A stretch of 45,253 bases of DNA, from contig CALUTK010000007.1 in NCBI GenBank assembly GCA_944323675.1, positions 1 to 45,253 of the forward strand, read 5' to 3'. The notes below the pieces were generated by a model. That model did not search any database. It had not been told where the DNA came from and saw nothing but the letters and a program-made list of their open reading frames with translations. Position 1 is the first letter of the stretch. Each line of letters starts with the position of its first letter. This document shows, piece after piece, positions 1-7,138 of this stretch. The translations under genes were made by a program, and so were the position numbers. The stretch comes from Candidatus Gastranaerophilales bacterium. GTDB lineage: Bacteria; Cyanobacteriota; Vampirovibrionia; Gastranaerophilales; Gastranaerophilaceae.

Positions 1-59
1 CTGGATAGAGCAACCGCCTTCTAAGCGGTAGGTCATGCGTTCGAATCGCATCCAGGGTA
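1..59 (+). tRNA. tRNA-Arg(UCU), 5' end cut off by window edge
   Basis: The anticodon arm ACCGC/GCGGT encloses loop CTTCTAA, giving anticodon TCT (arginine, AGA codon). The T arm ATGCG-TTCGAAT-CGCAT and the 3' acceptor strand CCAGGGT plus discriminator A are intact. The first bases of the D arm and the 5' acceptor strand lie outside the window. No CCA is encoded after the discriminator base. Confidence 0.93.
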
Positions 60-62
60 AAT

Positions 63-93
63 AAAAAGGACGGGTTTATCTCGTCCTTTTTAT
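63..93 (+). terminator. Rho-independent terminator after tRNA-Arg
   Basis: The arms AAAAAGGACG (63-72) and CGTCCTTTTT (82-91) form a 10-bp stem with a 9-nt loop and a U-rich 3' arm. It sits directly behind the tRNA. A hairpin of the same design (A-run, GGA core, T-run) follows tRNA-Glu at 37971. Confidence 0.8.
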
Positions 94-306
94 TTACATT
101 GAATAGCGATGAGAACGCCGCTTGCGTTCGAGCGGATTTTCACTCTGCCGAACAAAACCTAACTAAATGTCCGGTTTTGTGAGAGTGGACGACGCGAGCG
201 TAAGCGAGTTAGTCCGGATAGCGAGAATATTGAGCCTGCTAAGCCGTCAGGCTTAAAGGTGAAACTATTCCAGCGTGGAGGAAATCCAAGACAATCGCAT
301 CCAGGG
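94..306 (+). repeat. tRNA-linked structured repeat element, copy 1
   Basis: This gene-free stretch shares blocks with 38014-38182 and 38266-38350: GCGGATTT, GTCCGGATAGCGA, ATTGAGCC, GCCGTCAGG and AAATCCAAGA. Hairpins visible here are GAACGC/GCGTTC, CACTCT..CAAAAC with GTTTTG..AGAGTG, GGAC/GTCC and AAGCC/GGCTT. GGATTT (134-139) can pair with AAATCC (282-287) and close the whole unit. It ends at 293-306 with AATCGCATCCAGGG, an exact copy of the tRNA-Arg 3' end at 44-57. Either a structured RNA or a small mobile element would fit. Confidence 0.75.
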
Positions 307-309
307 AAT

Positions 310-347
310 TTGTACAATATAAGCGGGTTTTAACCCGCTTTTTTATT
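310..347 (+). terminator. Hairpin between repeat element and fic gene
   Basis: The sequence has an AAGCGGG/CCCGCTT stem around a short TTTTAA loop, followed by a T-run (about 320-345). It lies 3' of the minus-strand fic gene and 3' of the plus-strand tRNA element, so it could terminate transcription from both sides. Confidence 0.6.
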
Positions 348-350
348 TGG

Positions 351-1493
351 TTAAGTCCCCTCTTTTAAAATTTCCAAATACTCTTTATAAGCAAAAGTTC
401 TATTTCTGCTTTGAGTTGAAGTTTGTTCAAGGACGCCGATACTAATCAGGTCTTTGACTATGCTTGACATTGTATTGAATGCTATATCAAGTTCTTTGGC
501 TGTTTTTTGAATTTCAATAATAGGATTTGATTCCAAGTATTCAAATACTCGCATTGCATTTTTAGCTCTGCGTCCCAAGCCTTCAATTTTTAAGCAATAA
601 TTATTATGCAATGATGTCAACTTATCAATCGTTTCAACTGCGTCTTTTGCTGATTCATAAACAGCTTCCAAGAAAAACTTAATCCATTGTTCATAGTTAC
701 CTTTTGAACGCACTTCATTCATTCTGTCATAATATTCAATTCTATTTTTCTTTAAGAAATAAGAAATATACAATGTCGGGGTGCTTAAAACTTTCTTTTC
801 CATTAAAAACAAAGTAATTAAAAGCCGTCCGATTCTACCGTTACCATCTAAAAACGGGTGGATAGTTTCAAATTGATAATGAATTAAGCCTGCTCTAATT
901 AAAACATCAAGTTCATCATCACCGTTAATATATTTTTCTAACTCAGACATTGCCTGTATCATATCTTCAACAGAAGGCGGAATGTAGCGTGCATTTTGCA
1001 AATTGCACCCGGCAGCACCAATCCAGTTTTGAGAATGCCTGAATTCACCAGGGCTTTTATTTTGTCCTCTTACACCTTGCAATAAAACCTCATGTGCTTC
1101 TTTTATTAGGCGATTACACAATGGCAATTCTTTCAATCTATTAATTGCAAAATCTGTTGCTTTAATATAATTTACAACATCTCCAACCGGTCTGTTCGTA
1201 TTTTCTTCTAACATTGGGTCTAAAACATCTTCTAATGTTGCCTGAGTCCCTTCAATTTGTGAGGACATAAGAGCTTCTTTTCTCACATACATTGAAATAA
1301 ACAAATGAATATTAGGAATTCTGCTTGAAATTCCTTCCAGTAAGGCAAGTTGCTTATTAGCTTTTACCAACAAATCTACAATATCCTTATTAAGTTCTAT
1401 TGGCGGATTAGGTGGCAATACAGCTGGCATAAATGATTTGTAAGCCATTTCACCTAATAAATTATTTTTATATATTCCTGCTCTATTATTCAT
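351..1493 (-). CDS. Fic family protein (AMP-transferase) with C-terminal winged helix
   Basis: The 380-residue protein has an N-terminal Fic_N-type region and a Fic core with the catalytic loop HPFLDGNGRIGR at residues 212-223. H212 is the expected catalytic base and N218/R220 the nucleotide-binding residues. A winged-helix-like segment occupies about residues 310-375. An inhibitory motif of class II Fic proteins, S77-x-x-x-E81-G82 (SSQIEG), precedes the core, so AMPylation is probably self-restrained by E81. The family transfers AMP from ATP to a hydroxyl side chain of a target protein; the target here is unknown. SD GGAG lies 5 nt before the ATG. The promoter is overlapped by a long palindrome (1530-1571), suggesting autoregulation through the winged helix. 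The gene sits next to a tRNA-linked repeat, which hints at an acquired locus. Confidence 0.93.
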   Translation of the reverse strand: MNNRAGIYKNNLLGEMAYKSFMPAVLPPNPPIELNKDIVDLLVKANKQLALLEGISSRIPNIHLFISMYVRKEALMSSQIEGTQATLEDVLDPMLEENTNRPVGDVVNYIKATDFAINRLKELPLCNRLIKEAHEVLLQGVRGQNKSPGEFRHSQNWIGAAGCNLQNARYIPPSVEDMIQAMSELEKYINGDDELDVLIRAGLIHYQFETIHPFLDGNGRIGRLLITLFLMEKKVLSTPTLYISYFLKKNRIEYYDRMNEVRSKGNYEQWIKFFLEAVYESAKDAVETIDKLTSLHNNYCLKIEGLGRRAKNAMRVFEYLESNPIIEIQKTAKELDIAFNTMSSIVKDLISIGVLEQTSTQSRNRTFAYKEYLEILKEGT

Positions 1494-1522
1494 AGCAACT
1501 CCGAAATTGAAATAACATGTTT

Positions 1523-1551
1523 ATTATAACACTCTTATTTCAATTCCGCAA
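1523..1551 (-). promoter_or_regulatory. Sigma70-type promoter of fic
   Basis: On the minus strand TTGCGG (plus 1546-1551) and TATAAT (plus 1523-1528) are separated by 17 nt, about 30 nt upstream of the fic start codon. The spacer is filled by one arm of the palindrome at 1530-1571. Confidence 0.75.
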
Positions 1552-1571
1552 CTACAATTGAAATAAGAGTG
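1530..1571. promoter_or_regulatory. Operator-like 16-bp inverted repeat at fic promoter
   Basis: The arms CACTCTTATTTCAATT (1530-1545) and AATTGAAATAAGAGTG (1556-1571) are perfect inverted copies around a 10-nt centre. A third half-site AATTGAAATAA lies at 1505-1515, between the -10 box and the start codon. This placement over the promoter is typical of a repressor binding site. Confidence 0.7.
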
Positions 1572-1736
1572 GGCGATTTGTTACGGTATTTCAATCTCAT
1601 ATCCAGTTCAACTGAATTTTGACAAAAAGCAGAATATTTCTTTTGCTTGTACTTTCAGGTTTTTCATGCAGCATTTTCCAGCAGCCAGGTTCTGAACTCG
1701 TAAACTCTACGGTAAATATTTTCAAAAATGGTTTAA

Positions 1737-3149
1737 TTACCGTTCTCGTTTTTCAAGTGTGTTAATAATACTAATTAATTCCTTTATTTCTGGTGTTTCT
1801 TCTTCCTTTTGTAGTTCACCTATCCATTTATCATAATCATCATTGTATATTCCATAACAATTTCTGTTTTTCTGTTTCGTGATATAAATCTTGATGGTTT
1901 TTAATGCTTCTGTAATTTGTTTATCAAATATGTAAGCTTCTATTAAGTTATAATAATTTGTTGCGCTTGGAGTTATTTTAACTAAATCTTCTAAGAGTTC
2001 AATTGCTTCCTTATATTTATTTGAATATATATAAGCAAGAGCGCAATAACTTTTAACTTGGCTACTCGGATATAATTTAATGGATGAGTCAATGTATTCT
2101 AATGCTTTATCAGTTTTTTTCTGCCTAGAATATAAGAAAGCAAGAGCTGCCTGAAATAGTGCTTTTTCATTATTCTTGTCAGCATTTTGCAATGCTAATT
2201 GTTCATATTTTATTGCTTCGTTAATATTTTTATTTGACTGATGAATAAAGGATAAGTCATGATAATGACCTGCTGTTGGGTTAATAGCAATTGCTTTTTC
2301 TAAACATTCAATTGCTTTAGTAAAATCTTTTTTCTCTCCGTATAAGCATCCTAGTGCGTCAAGGGCATCATCATTTTGCGGATTTAGTTGTATTGCTTCT
2401 TTATAAAAATTTTCAGCTTCTTCTGTCTTATCTTCTCGATCCTTATTCAGACCTTCTGTGTATTTAGCTAAGGACTGAGTCTCATTCACATATTTTTTTA
2501 CGGTGGTCAGATCTTCTTCCATCTTTTTAGATTGGTTATTCACCTCTTGCAGTTGTTCTTCCATTTTTTTAGATTGGCTATTCACCTCTTGCAGTTGTTC
2601 TTCCATTTTTTTAGATTGGCTATTCACCTCTTGCAGTTGTTCTTCCATCTTTTTAGATTGGCTATTCACCTCTTGCAACTGTTCTTCCATTTTTTGTACG
2701 TTTAATTTGGCTTTATCCTTTTGCTGCCGTGCTTCTTCAATAATTTTATCCATTTCGGCTTTTTTATCTTCATATAATTTCATAAAACAGAGCGGTGCAA
2801 TCAAGCCGATAAATGCAAGTGCAATCCCTAAGATTGTAAGCCATGTATTAAGCCAATTTGACTGATTTTCATTGTACTTTATTAAGAAATCATTATATTG
2901 TTCATTTGTTATTTTGTTTAAGGTGTCTGAATCGTTTTGTTTTATTATAATTTCGAAATTTTCATTTTTTGTATTTTTAATTTCGATATTTCTTAAAGTT
3001 TGAGCGATAAGCTGCTGATTATTATGCTGGATACTTTTTATGGAATTGCCGTAACCTATCATACAGATAAGCATTATGAATACCAGTATAAATAATGCGA
3101 TAATCGCTCCTATAAAAATTTTTGATGTTTTTTCGTCAATATTTTTCAT
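1737..3149 (-). CDS. Membrane-anchored coiled-coil TPR protein
   Basis: The 470-residue protein has two hydrophobic segments (about 11-33 and 99-123). A charged coiled coil follows at about 128-230, then tetratricopeptide repeats from about 238 to the end (motifs such as A-L-D-A-L-G-C-L-Y and A-I-x-L-N-P). With two membrane spans, the roughly 65-residue loop between them and the coil/TPR part lie on opposite sides of the membrane, most simply with the TPR part in the cytoplasm. The coil holds about four near-identical 14-residue units (KMEEQLQEVNSQSK, residues 153-212), two heptads each, encoded by a 42-bp tandem repeat. TPR proteins usually scaffold other proteins; no partner is evident. SD AAGAGG precedes the ATG. 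It diverges from ogt. Confidence 0.85.
   Translation of the reverse strand: MKNIDEKTSKIFIGAIIALFILVFIMLICMIGYGNSIKSIQHNNQQLIAQTLRNIEIKNTKNENFEIIIKQNDSDTLNKITNEQYNDFLIKYNENQSNWLNTWLTILGIALAFIGLIAPLCFMKLYEDKKAEMDKIIEEARQQKDKAKLNVQKMEEQLQEVNSQSKKMEEQLQEVNSQSKKMEEQLQEVNSQSKKMEEQLQEVNNQSKKMEEDLTTVKKYVNETQSLAKYTEGLNKDREDKTEEAENFYKEAIQLNPQNDDALDALGCLYGEKKDFTKAIECLEKAIAINPTAGHYHDLSFIHQSNKNINEAIKYEQLALQNADKNNEKALFQAALAFLYSRQKKTDKALEYIDSSIKLYPSSQVKSYCALAYIYSNKYKEAIELLEDLVKITPSATNYYNLIEAYIFDKQITEALKTIKIYITKQKNRNCYGIYNDDYDKWIGELQKEEETPEIKELISIINTLEKRER
2514..2693 (-). repeat. 42-bp in-frame tandem repeat (coiled-coil coding)
   Basis: Roughly four consecutive near-identical 42-bp units encode KMEEQLQEVNSQSK. 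The copies differ by only a few bases, so they are recently expanded and likely to vary in number between strains. Confidence 0.9.
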
Positions 3150-3151
3150 AC

Positions 3152-3179
3152 TTGCCTCTTATACTAATTTAAGTATAAT
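3152..3179 (+). promoter_or_regulatory. Promoter of ogt, start codon close to expected TSS
   Basis: TTGCCT (3152-3157) and a consensus TATAAT (3174-3179) are separated by 16 nt. The ATG at 3189 is only 9 nt beyond the -10 box and has no Shine-Dalgarno sequence, so the mRNA is probably leaderless or nearly so. Confidence 0.65.
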
Positions 3180-3188
3180 AATTTTATC

Positions 3189-3743
3189 ATGAACACTAAA
3201 GAATCAAAATACAAAACGATATACAATTCTCCGCTCGGACGGCTTACTCTTGTAAGTGACGGTGAAAATCTCATAGGAGTATGGCTGGCCGGACAGAAAT
3301 ATTTTTGTGCTACAGTTAATGAACTTTTGAGCGAAAAAGATGATTTGCCAGTTTTTATAAAGGTAAAAAAATGGCTTGAAAGATATTTCAACGGTGAAAA
3401 TCCTTCTATAAAAGAGCTTCCGCTTGCTCCTCAGGGAAATGATTTTCGGCAAAGGGTTTGGGATATTTTATGTAAAATTCCTTACGGAGAAACAGTTACT
3501 TACGGTGATATTGCAAAAGAGATTGCGAACGCTTTAGGGAGAAAATCAATGTCAGCGCAGGCTGTCGGCGGGGCTGTCGGGCATAATCCGATTTCTATAA
3601 TTATTCCGTGTCACAGGGTTGTCGGCTCAGACGGAAGTTTAACAGGTTATGCCGGCGGAATTGATAAAAAGATTAAACTTCTTGAACTTGAAGGGGTAGA
3701 TATCAGTCGCTATAAAATTCCTGTTAAGGGCACGGCTCTTTAA
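3189..3743 (+). CDS. ogt: Methylated-DNA--protein-cysteine methyltransferase
   Basis: The 184-residue protein carries the PCHRVV signature with the acceptor cysteine at residue 141. Upstream is the helix-turn-helix and hinge region (residues about 95-135: PYGETVTYGDIA, then QAVGGAVGHNP). The family removes O6-alkyl groups from guanine by irreversible transfer to this cysteine, a one-shot DNA repair reaction in the cytoplasm. Length and domain order fit the Ogt/AGT type without an Ada N-domain. It is transcribed alone, divergent from the TPR gene, from a promoter so close to the ATG that translation is probably leaderless. Confidence 0.96.
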   Translation: MNTKESKYKTIYNSPLGRLTLVSDGENLIGVWLAGQKYFCATVNELLSEKDDLPVFIKVKKWLERYFNGENPSIKELPLAPQGNDFRQRVWDILCKIPYGETVTYGDIAKEIANALGRKSMSAQAVGGAVGHNPISIIIPCHRVVGSDGSLTGYAGGIDKKIKLLELEGVDISRYKIPVKGTAL

Positions 3744-3751
3744 AAATTTTT

Positions 3752-4465
3752 TTATTCACACTGTTTTTTTATGCATAAATCATCGCAAAGCATAATCATG
3801 ATAGCTTCGCCTGCTTTTGCATGATATTTCAGTCCAGGAGTTATAAGGCCTGTTATTAAACCGACAGTTGTACCGACAGGAATACCGATTGCATAACCCA
3901 CACCGAGTTTTGCAGGGTTTGGGATAAATGCGAAACCTGTGCCTGCTCCTGCTCCGACAATTCCAAGACCTAGAGTCCACGCAATAAGTTTTCCTGCAGT
4001 GTGCCAAGGCCCCTCTTTTAGGGAAGAATCTTTTGTACAGGGCTTTGCGTTCATTGCAATTGCAGTACCGTCAGGTAGTATAAGACATTCAAAATTCAAA
4101 TAGACCCGTGCATTTTTATTCGGAATCCGCTGTTTTTCTATTCTGATTACGGTCGCAACAACTTTTGAACAGGCCGGAATTAGAAGAGTGCCTTCTCTCG
4201 TGTAAATAGCTTCAGGAACATTGAAATTAACTTTATCTCCTGCTTTTGCACATTCAGACCAGAATTTGCAGTCGAAAACTATTTTAAATGCGTTTCCTTT
4301 GCAGATAACATTTTCAAAATTTTTAATTAAAACTTCATCACAGGCCGAACATTTTTCACAGAACATGTGTTCACGGCGGACTATATCATCCGCACACTGA
4401 CAGGTTTCTGCGTATGCATGAAGTCCTAAAAGCATTATAAAAAATATCGCAAGCAATTTTTTCAT
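3752..4465 (-). CDS. Secreted cysteine-rich protein with VirB10/TrbI-like segment
   Basis: The 237-residue protein begins with a clear signal peptide (MKKLLAIFFIMLLGLHAYA, cut before ETCQC). A cysteine-rich stretch follows (C at about 22-51, several CxxC-like pairs). The middle part (A-I-Y-T-R-E-G-T-L-L-I-P-A-C-S to L-I-L-P-D-G-T-A-I) resembles the beta domain of VirB10/TrbI proteins, where a protein surface is set by an 'stable, IP-G-S' strand and a 'L-P-D-G' strand. The C-terminal part is glycine-rich and hydrophobic, possibly membrane-inserting. The protein at 42626-43339 has a comparable middle and glycine-rich region. No conjugation genes are nearby, so a secretion-system role is unsupported. 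Function unknown. Confidence 0.8.
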   Translation of the reverse strand: MKKLLAIFFIMLLGLHAYAETCQCADDIVRREHMFCEKCSACDEVLIKNFENVICKGNAFKIVFDCKFWSECAKAGDKVNFNVPEAIYTREGTLLIPACSKVVATVIRIEKQRIPNKNARVYLNFECLILPDGTAIAMNAKPCTKDSSLKEGPWHTAGKLIAWTLGLGIVGAGAGTGFAFIPNPAKLGVGYAIGIPVGTTVGLITGLITPGLKYHAKAGEAIMIMLCDDLCIKKQCE

Positions 4466-4521
4466 ATAAAAACTTTCTGACAGATTATGAAAATTTTCTA
4501 TTGCCTGTACGGGTAAAATTT

Positions 4522-5568
4522 TTAATTATAAATTGCAATTTTGAGGCAATCTTCCTCTTTTGCTTCAAAAATTTTATAGGCTTTTTCAATTTCCGAAAGC
4601 GGCATTTTTTTTGAAATCAAAAAGTCAGTATTAATTTTTCCTTCTGAGATTAAATGTAAAAGTTTTTCGCAATGAACCGCATCTACTCCGCCGGTTTTAA
4701 AAATTAAATTTTTGCCGTACATATCAGGGAGCGGAAGTATTTGAGATTTCTCATACATAGCGACTACTGCAACGACCGAATTAGGACGCGCAATTTTCCA
4801 GGCGGTTTCAAAAGTATTTTCCCCTCCTGCAGCCTCTATTACTCCGTCGGCTCCGCGATTGTGCGTGAGATTTTTAACAAATTTTTCAACATCTGTTTCG
4901 TTAGGGTTAGCCGTGTAATCTGCAAGGTTTAAATTTTTTGCACATTCAAGCCTTTTATTATCAATATCCAGTGCGATAATTTTTTCTGCACCAAGAATTT
5001 TTGCGCACATCATTGCGCATAATCCCACAGGGCCGCAGCCGATTACAGCTATGGTATCTCCCTTTTGTATTTCACATAATTCGGCGCCGAAATATCCGCT
5101 TGATAAAATATCTCCCGTAAACAGGGCATTTTCATAACTTACATTATCGGGGATTCTGGTAAGTCCTGTATCTGCAAACGGAACCCTTACATATTCTGCC
5201 TGACAGCCGTCAATTTTACATCCGATTTCCCAGCCACCGTTTTCACAGTTGTTTATATAGCCGCGTTTACAGAAATAACATTCTCCGCAAAATGTTATAC
5301 AATTCGCTGCAACTCTGTCGCCTATTTGTAAATTTTTTACAGCACTTCCGGTATCAACAATTTCTCCGACAAATTCATGTCCCAAAACAGTATCCGGAAC
5401 AGCCGCAGGCACACATCCGTGCATTATATGAAGGTCGCTTGTGCATATTGTTGATAAGGTTACTTTTACAACAGCGTCTCTTTCATTTATAATTTGCGGA
5501 ATATCTTTTTCAACTAATTCTATTGACCCGTTTTGCCGGCACACAAGCGCTTTCATTTTTTCAGGCAT
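4522..5568 (-). CDS. Zinc-dependent alcohol dehydrogenase (MDR family)
   Basis: The medium-chain dehydrogenase has the catalytic zinc region (C-T-S-D, then GHEFVGEIVDTG). The structural zinc loop holds four cysteines (CGECYFCKRGYINNC) and the Rossmann motif VIGCGPVGL binds NAD(P). The family oxidises secondary or polyol alcohols or reduces the matching ketones; the substrate cannot be read from sequence. I place the start at 5568 because AAAGGAG lies about 8 nt before it. The frame is open to an ATG at 5592, but this Shine-Dalgarno would then fall inside the coding region. It yields about 348 residues, a normal length. It diverges from the LEA-like gene. Confidence 0.9.
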   Translation of the reverse strand: MPEKMKALVCRQNGSIELVEKDIPQIINERDAVVKVTLSTICTSDLHIMHGCVPAAVPDTVLGHEFVGEIVDTGSAVKNLQIGDRVAANCITFCGECYFCKRGYINNCENGGWEIGCKIDGCQAEYVRVPFADTGLTRIPDNVSYENALFTGDILSSGYFGAELCEIQKGDTIAVIGCGPVGLCAMMCAKILGAEKIIALDIDNKRLECAKNLNLADYTANPNETDVEKFVKNLTHNRGADGVIEAAGGENTFETAWKIARPNSVVAVVAMYEKSQILPLPDMYGKNLIFKTGGVDAVHCEKLLHLISEGKINTDFLISKKMPLSEIEKAYKIFEAKEEDCLKIAIYN

Positions 5569-5698
5569 TACAAAAACTCCTTTATCAGTCAAAAGTATAA
5601 CACGAAATTTTAAAAGTATTACGATTTCGGGGGATTAAAGAGAGATGAAAGATTTGTACAATAAACTTGTGGTAAATAATTTGAAAGGAATTAGAACA

Positions 5699-5941
5699 AT
5701 GGATAAGGAAAAGAAAGAACAAAAAGAAACCATGAAAGAAAAATTACATAATGCGGCGGAAGATGTAAAAGAGAAAGCCGCTCATGTAAAAGAAAACGTA
5801 AAAAACGGAGTAGAAAAAGTTAAAGAAAAAGCACACGACGTAAAAGAAAATGTGAAAGACGATATTCATAAAGCCAAAGAAAAAATGGCCGAGAATAAAA
5901 TAAAGAAGGAACAAGATAAAGAAACTAAAAAGACGGCATAA
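5699..5941 (+). CDS. LEA-like / amphipathic helical repeat protein
   Basis: The 80-residue, very lysine- and glutamate-rich protein lacks cysteine and tryptophan. It consists of 11-residue-like repeats (VKEKAAHVKEN, VKEKAHDVKEN) that give a long amphipathic helix. This resembles group 3 LEA and related stress or envelope-associated proteins, which protect proteins or membranes under stress. The ATG at 5699 is chosen because AAAGGA lies 9 nt upstream; an in-frame ATG at 5645 has no good ribosome site. A strong hairpin follows at 5948. Function is inferred only from composition. Confidence 0.8.
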   Translation: MDKEKKEQKETMKEKLHNAAEDVKEKAAHVKENVKNGVEKVKEKAHDVKENVKDDIHKAKEKMAENKIKKEQDKETKKTA

Positions 5942-5947
5942 AAATAA

Positions 5948-5985
5948 GAATCTGCCGGCTGTTTATTAAAACGGCCGGCAGATTC
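5948..5985. terminator. Strong 12-bp hairpin between convergent genes
   Basis: The arms GAATCTGCCGGC (5948-5959) and GCCGGCAGATTC (5974-5985) pair perfectly. The plus-strand gene ends at 5941 and the minus-strand gene at 6012, so it probably serves as a bidirectional terminator. A long T-run lies farther down, at about 6003-6010. Confidence 0.75.
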
Positions 5986-6011
5986 AATTAAATAGATTAA
6001 TTAAAATTTTT

Positions 6012-6353
6012 TTAATCTTTTTTAACGATGTCGTTATTTCTGATAATCAAAGCTTTATCATATTTCCCGTCAGGTCTTTTTGTAACAATAGCAGTTTCGC
6101 TGTTAGTTGTACCGGTAACCTGACGATGCATCATTTTCAAAAGGCTGCTGTCTTTTGTATCGTAAACTTTAAATGACGACACATAATATTCCTTTGGATA
6201 TGCATTGCCGAGTGAGTCAAGCTTGCTTAGTTCCATATCAATAGTTTTGGAATGATTTCCCGAAGTTTGCAGCACACGTCTTATGCCGTTAGGAATTTTT
6301 TCTTCAAAAACAAGGCTGTTAACCAGTTTTTGGGGTTTAAAATCTATTTTCAT
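6012..6353 (-). CDS. Hypothetical protein, 113 residues
   Basis: I do not recognise this protein. It is soluble-looking, with mixed beta-type composition, no signal peptide and no membrane segment. The start at 6353 (MKIDFKPQKL) is supported by AAAGGAA 6 nt upstream; the longer frame to 6386 has no such site. The upstream stretch to 6428 is short, so it may be in one unit with the next minus-strand gene. Confidence 0.7.
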   Translation of the reverse strand: MKIDFKPQKLVNSLVFEEKIPNGIRRVLQTSGNHSKTIDMELSKLDSLGNAYPKEYYVSSFKVYDTKDSSLLKMMHRQVTGTTNSETAIVTKRPDGKYDKALIIRNNDIVKKD

Positions 6354-6427
6354 AATCCGTTCCTTTATTTGGTGTAAAATGTACACTAATGACTATATTA
6401 TGAAAACATTTTTATGTAAATACCTGA

Positions 6428-6751
6428 CTACTTAATTTTGAAAAACTTCTTCACAGACACGATTACTTTTGCAATTAATTTTGGGAGAGAGAAACCTACA
6501 TCATCATCAAAACCTTTTAAATCATCTAAATCTTTTTGAAAAACGAAGGTGTCATACTCATTTTTTTTGGAGAAGATACTTTCATCAAAGGCGTGTTGTT
6601 TCTTTTCTTCTTCCCTGCCTTCGCCCTGCTGCATATACCCGAGGTTCCCGCCGCCTCCGTCGTTATGCATACTTGCGGCCTCCCTGATAATCGGCTTTGT
6701 GCTTAGTACATTTACGTCGAAACCACTCATTTTCCTTTCCGGTTTACGCAC
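6428..6751 (-). CDS. Hypothetical small protein with amphipathic C-terminus
   Basis: The 107-residue protein has a glycine-rich patch (D-G-G-G-G-N) at about residues 31-36, an acidic middle, and a basic amphipathic C-terminal helix (KLIAKVIVSVKKFFKIK) that could bind a membrane surface. No family recognised. A ribosome site (AAAGG) lies about 10 nt before the ATG at 6751. An alternative ATG at 6730 has GGAAAGGAAA immediately adjacent, which is too close for good initiation. Confidence 0.65.
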   Translation of the reverse strand: MRKPERKMSGFDVNVLSTKPIIREAASMHNDGGGGNLGYMQQGEGREEEKKQHAFDESIFSKKNEYDTFVFQKDLDDLKGFDDDVGFSLPKLIAKVIVSVKKFFKIK

Positions 6752-7138
6752 ATCGCAAACCGCCTTTCATATTTTTCCCTTTCATATATATAAAGTATTT
6801 TTCTTGAAGAAATGTTACAGTTTTTGAGGGTTTATGAAGAGATTGTTACAAATTATTTGTACAGAACAAGCTTCGATTATGCAAAAGCCGTTAAGTGAAA
6901 TTTTACGTCATCCCGGGCTGCGACCCGGGATCGCATTGTCGCTGCGATTTACGGTAATGCGATTCCGCATAGCTTAAAAAACTGGATTTCGACATTCGTC
7001 TAAATCAGTTTTTCTACGCTTCCGGAATGACGCCTATCTCTTTTACTCCTCACCCCAACCCTCCTGCACTACGTGCCACCTCCTTTTACAAGGGAGGCGT
7101 TTTCTATCACCCTTTCACCCTTCAACTAAACTGTCCCT
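6752..7138. other. Gene-free stretch with repeat element
   Basis: It contains the 127-bp inverted-terminal element at 6906-7032 and a 'cctcctttt..aagggagg' type hairpin at about 7079-7100 that resembles sequence near 10570-10730. I see no gene. Confidence 0.7.
6906..7032 (+). repeat. 127-bp MITE-like element, copy A
   Basis: It is bounded by CGTCATCCCGG on the left and CCGGAATGACG on the right, imperfect terminal inverted repeats. The inner sequence has further hairpins (CCCGGGctgcgaCCCGGG). Copies of the same kind occur at 38543-38669 (also 127 bp, same orientation) and in reverse orientation at 10748-10986. Confidence 0.85.

Noticed and set aside
94-306. RNase P RNA, tmRNA or signal-recognition RNA as the identity of the tRNA-linked element
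   Set aside because: None of the conserved core sequences of these RNAs is visible and the element occurs in several copies.
1572-1736. Possible transposase remnant between the fic and TPR genes
   Set aside because: Reading all frames gave only short peptides without transposase motifs; no inverted repeats at the ends.
2514-2693. CRISPR array
   Set aside because: The repeat units are contiguous, in-frame protein code without spacers. No cas genes or other regularly spaced repeats are present in the window.
2503-2865. A plus-strand frame with repeated S-S-I-F-L-D-W-L-F-T-S-C-S-C
   Set aside because: It is the opposite strand of the 42-bp coiled-coil repeat; the minus-strand protein has domains, a ribosome site and a normal composition.
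3752-4465. Type IV secretion component
   Set aside because: Similarity is limited to the style of a beta domain, and no VirB/Trb/Tra genes lie in the window.
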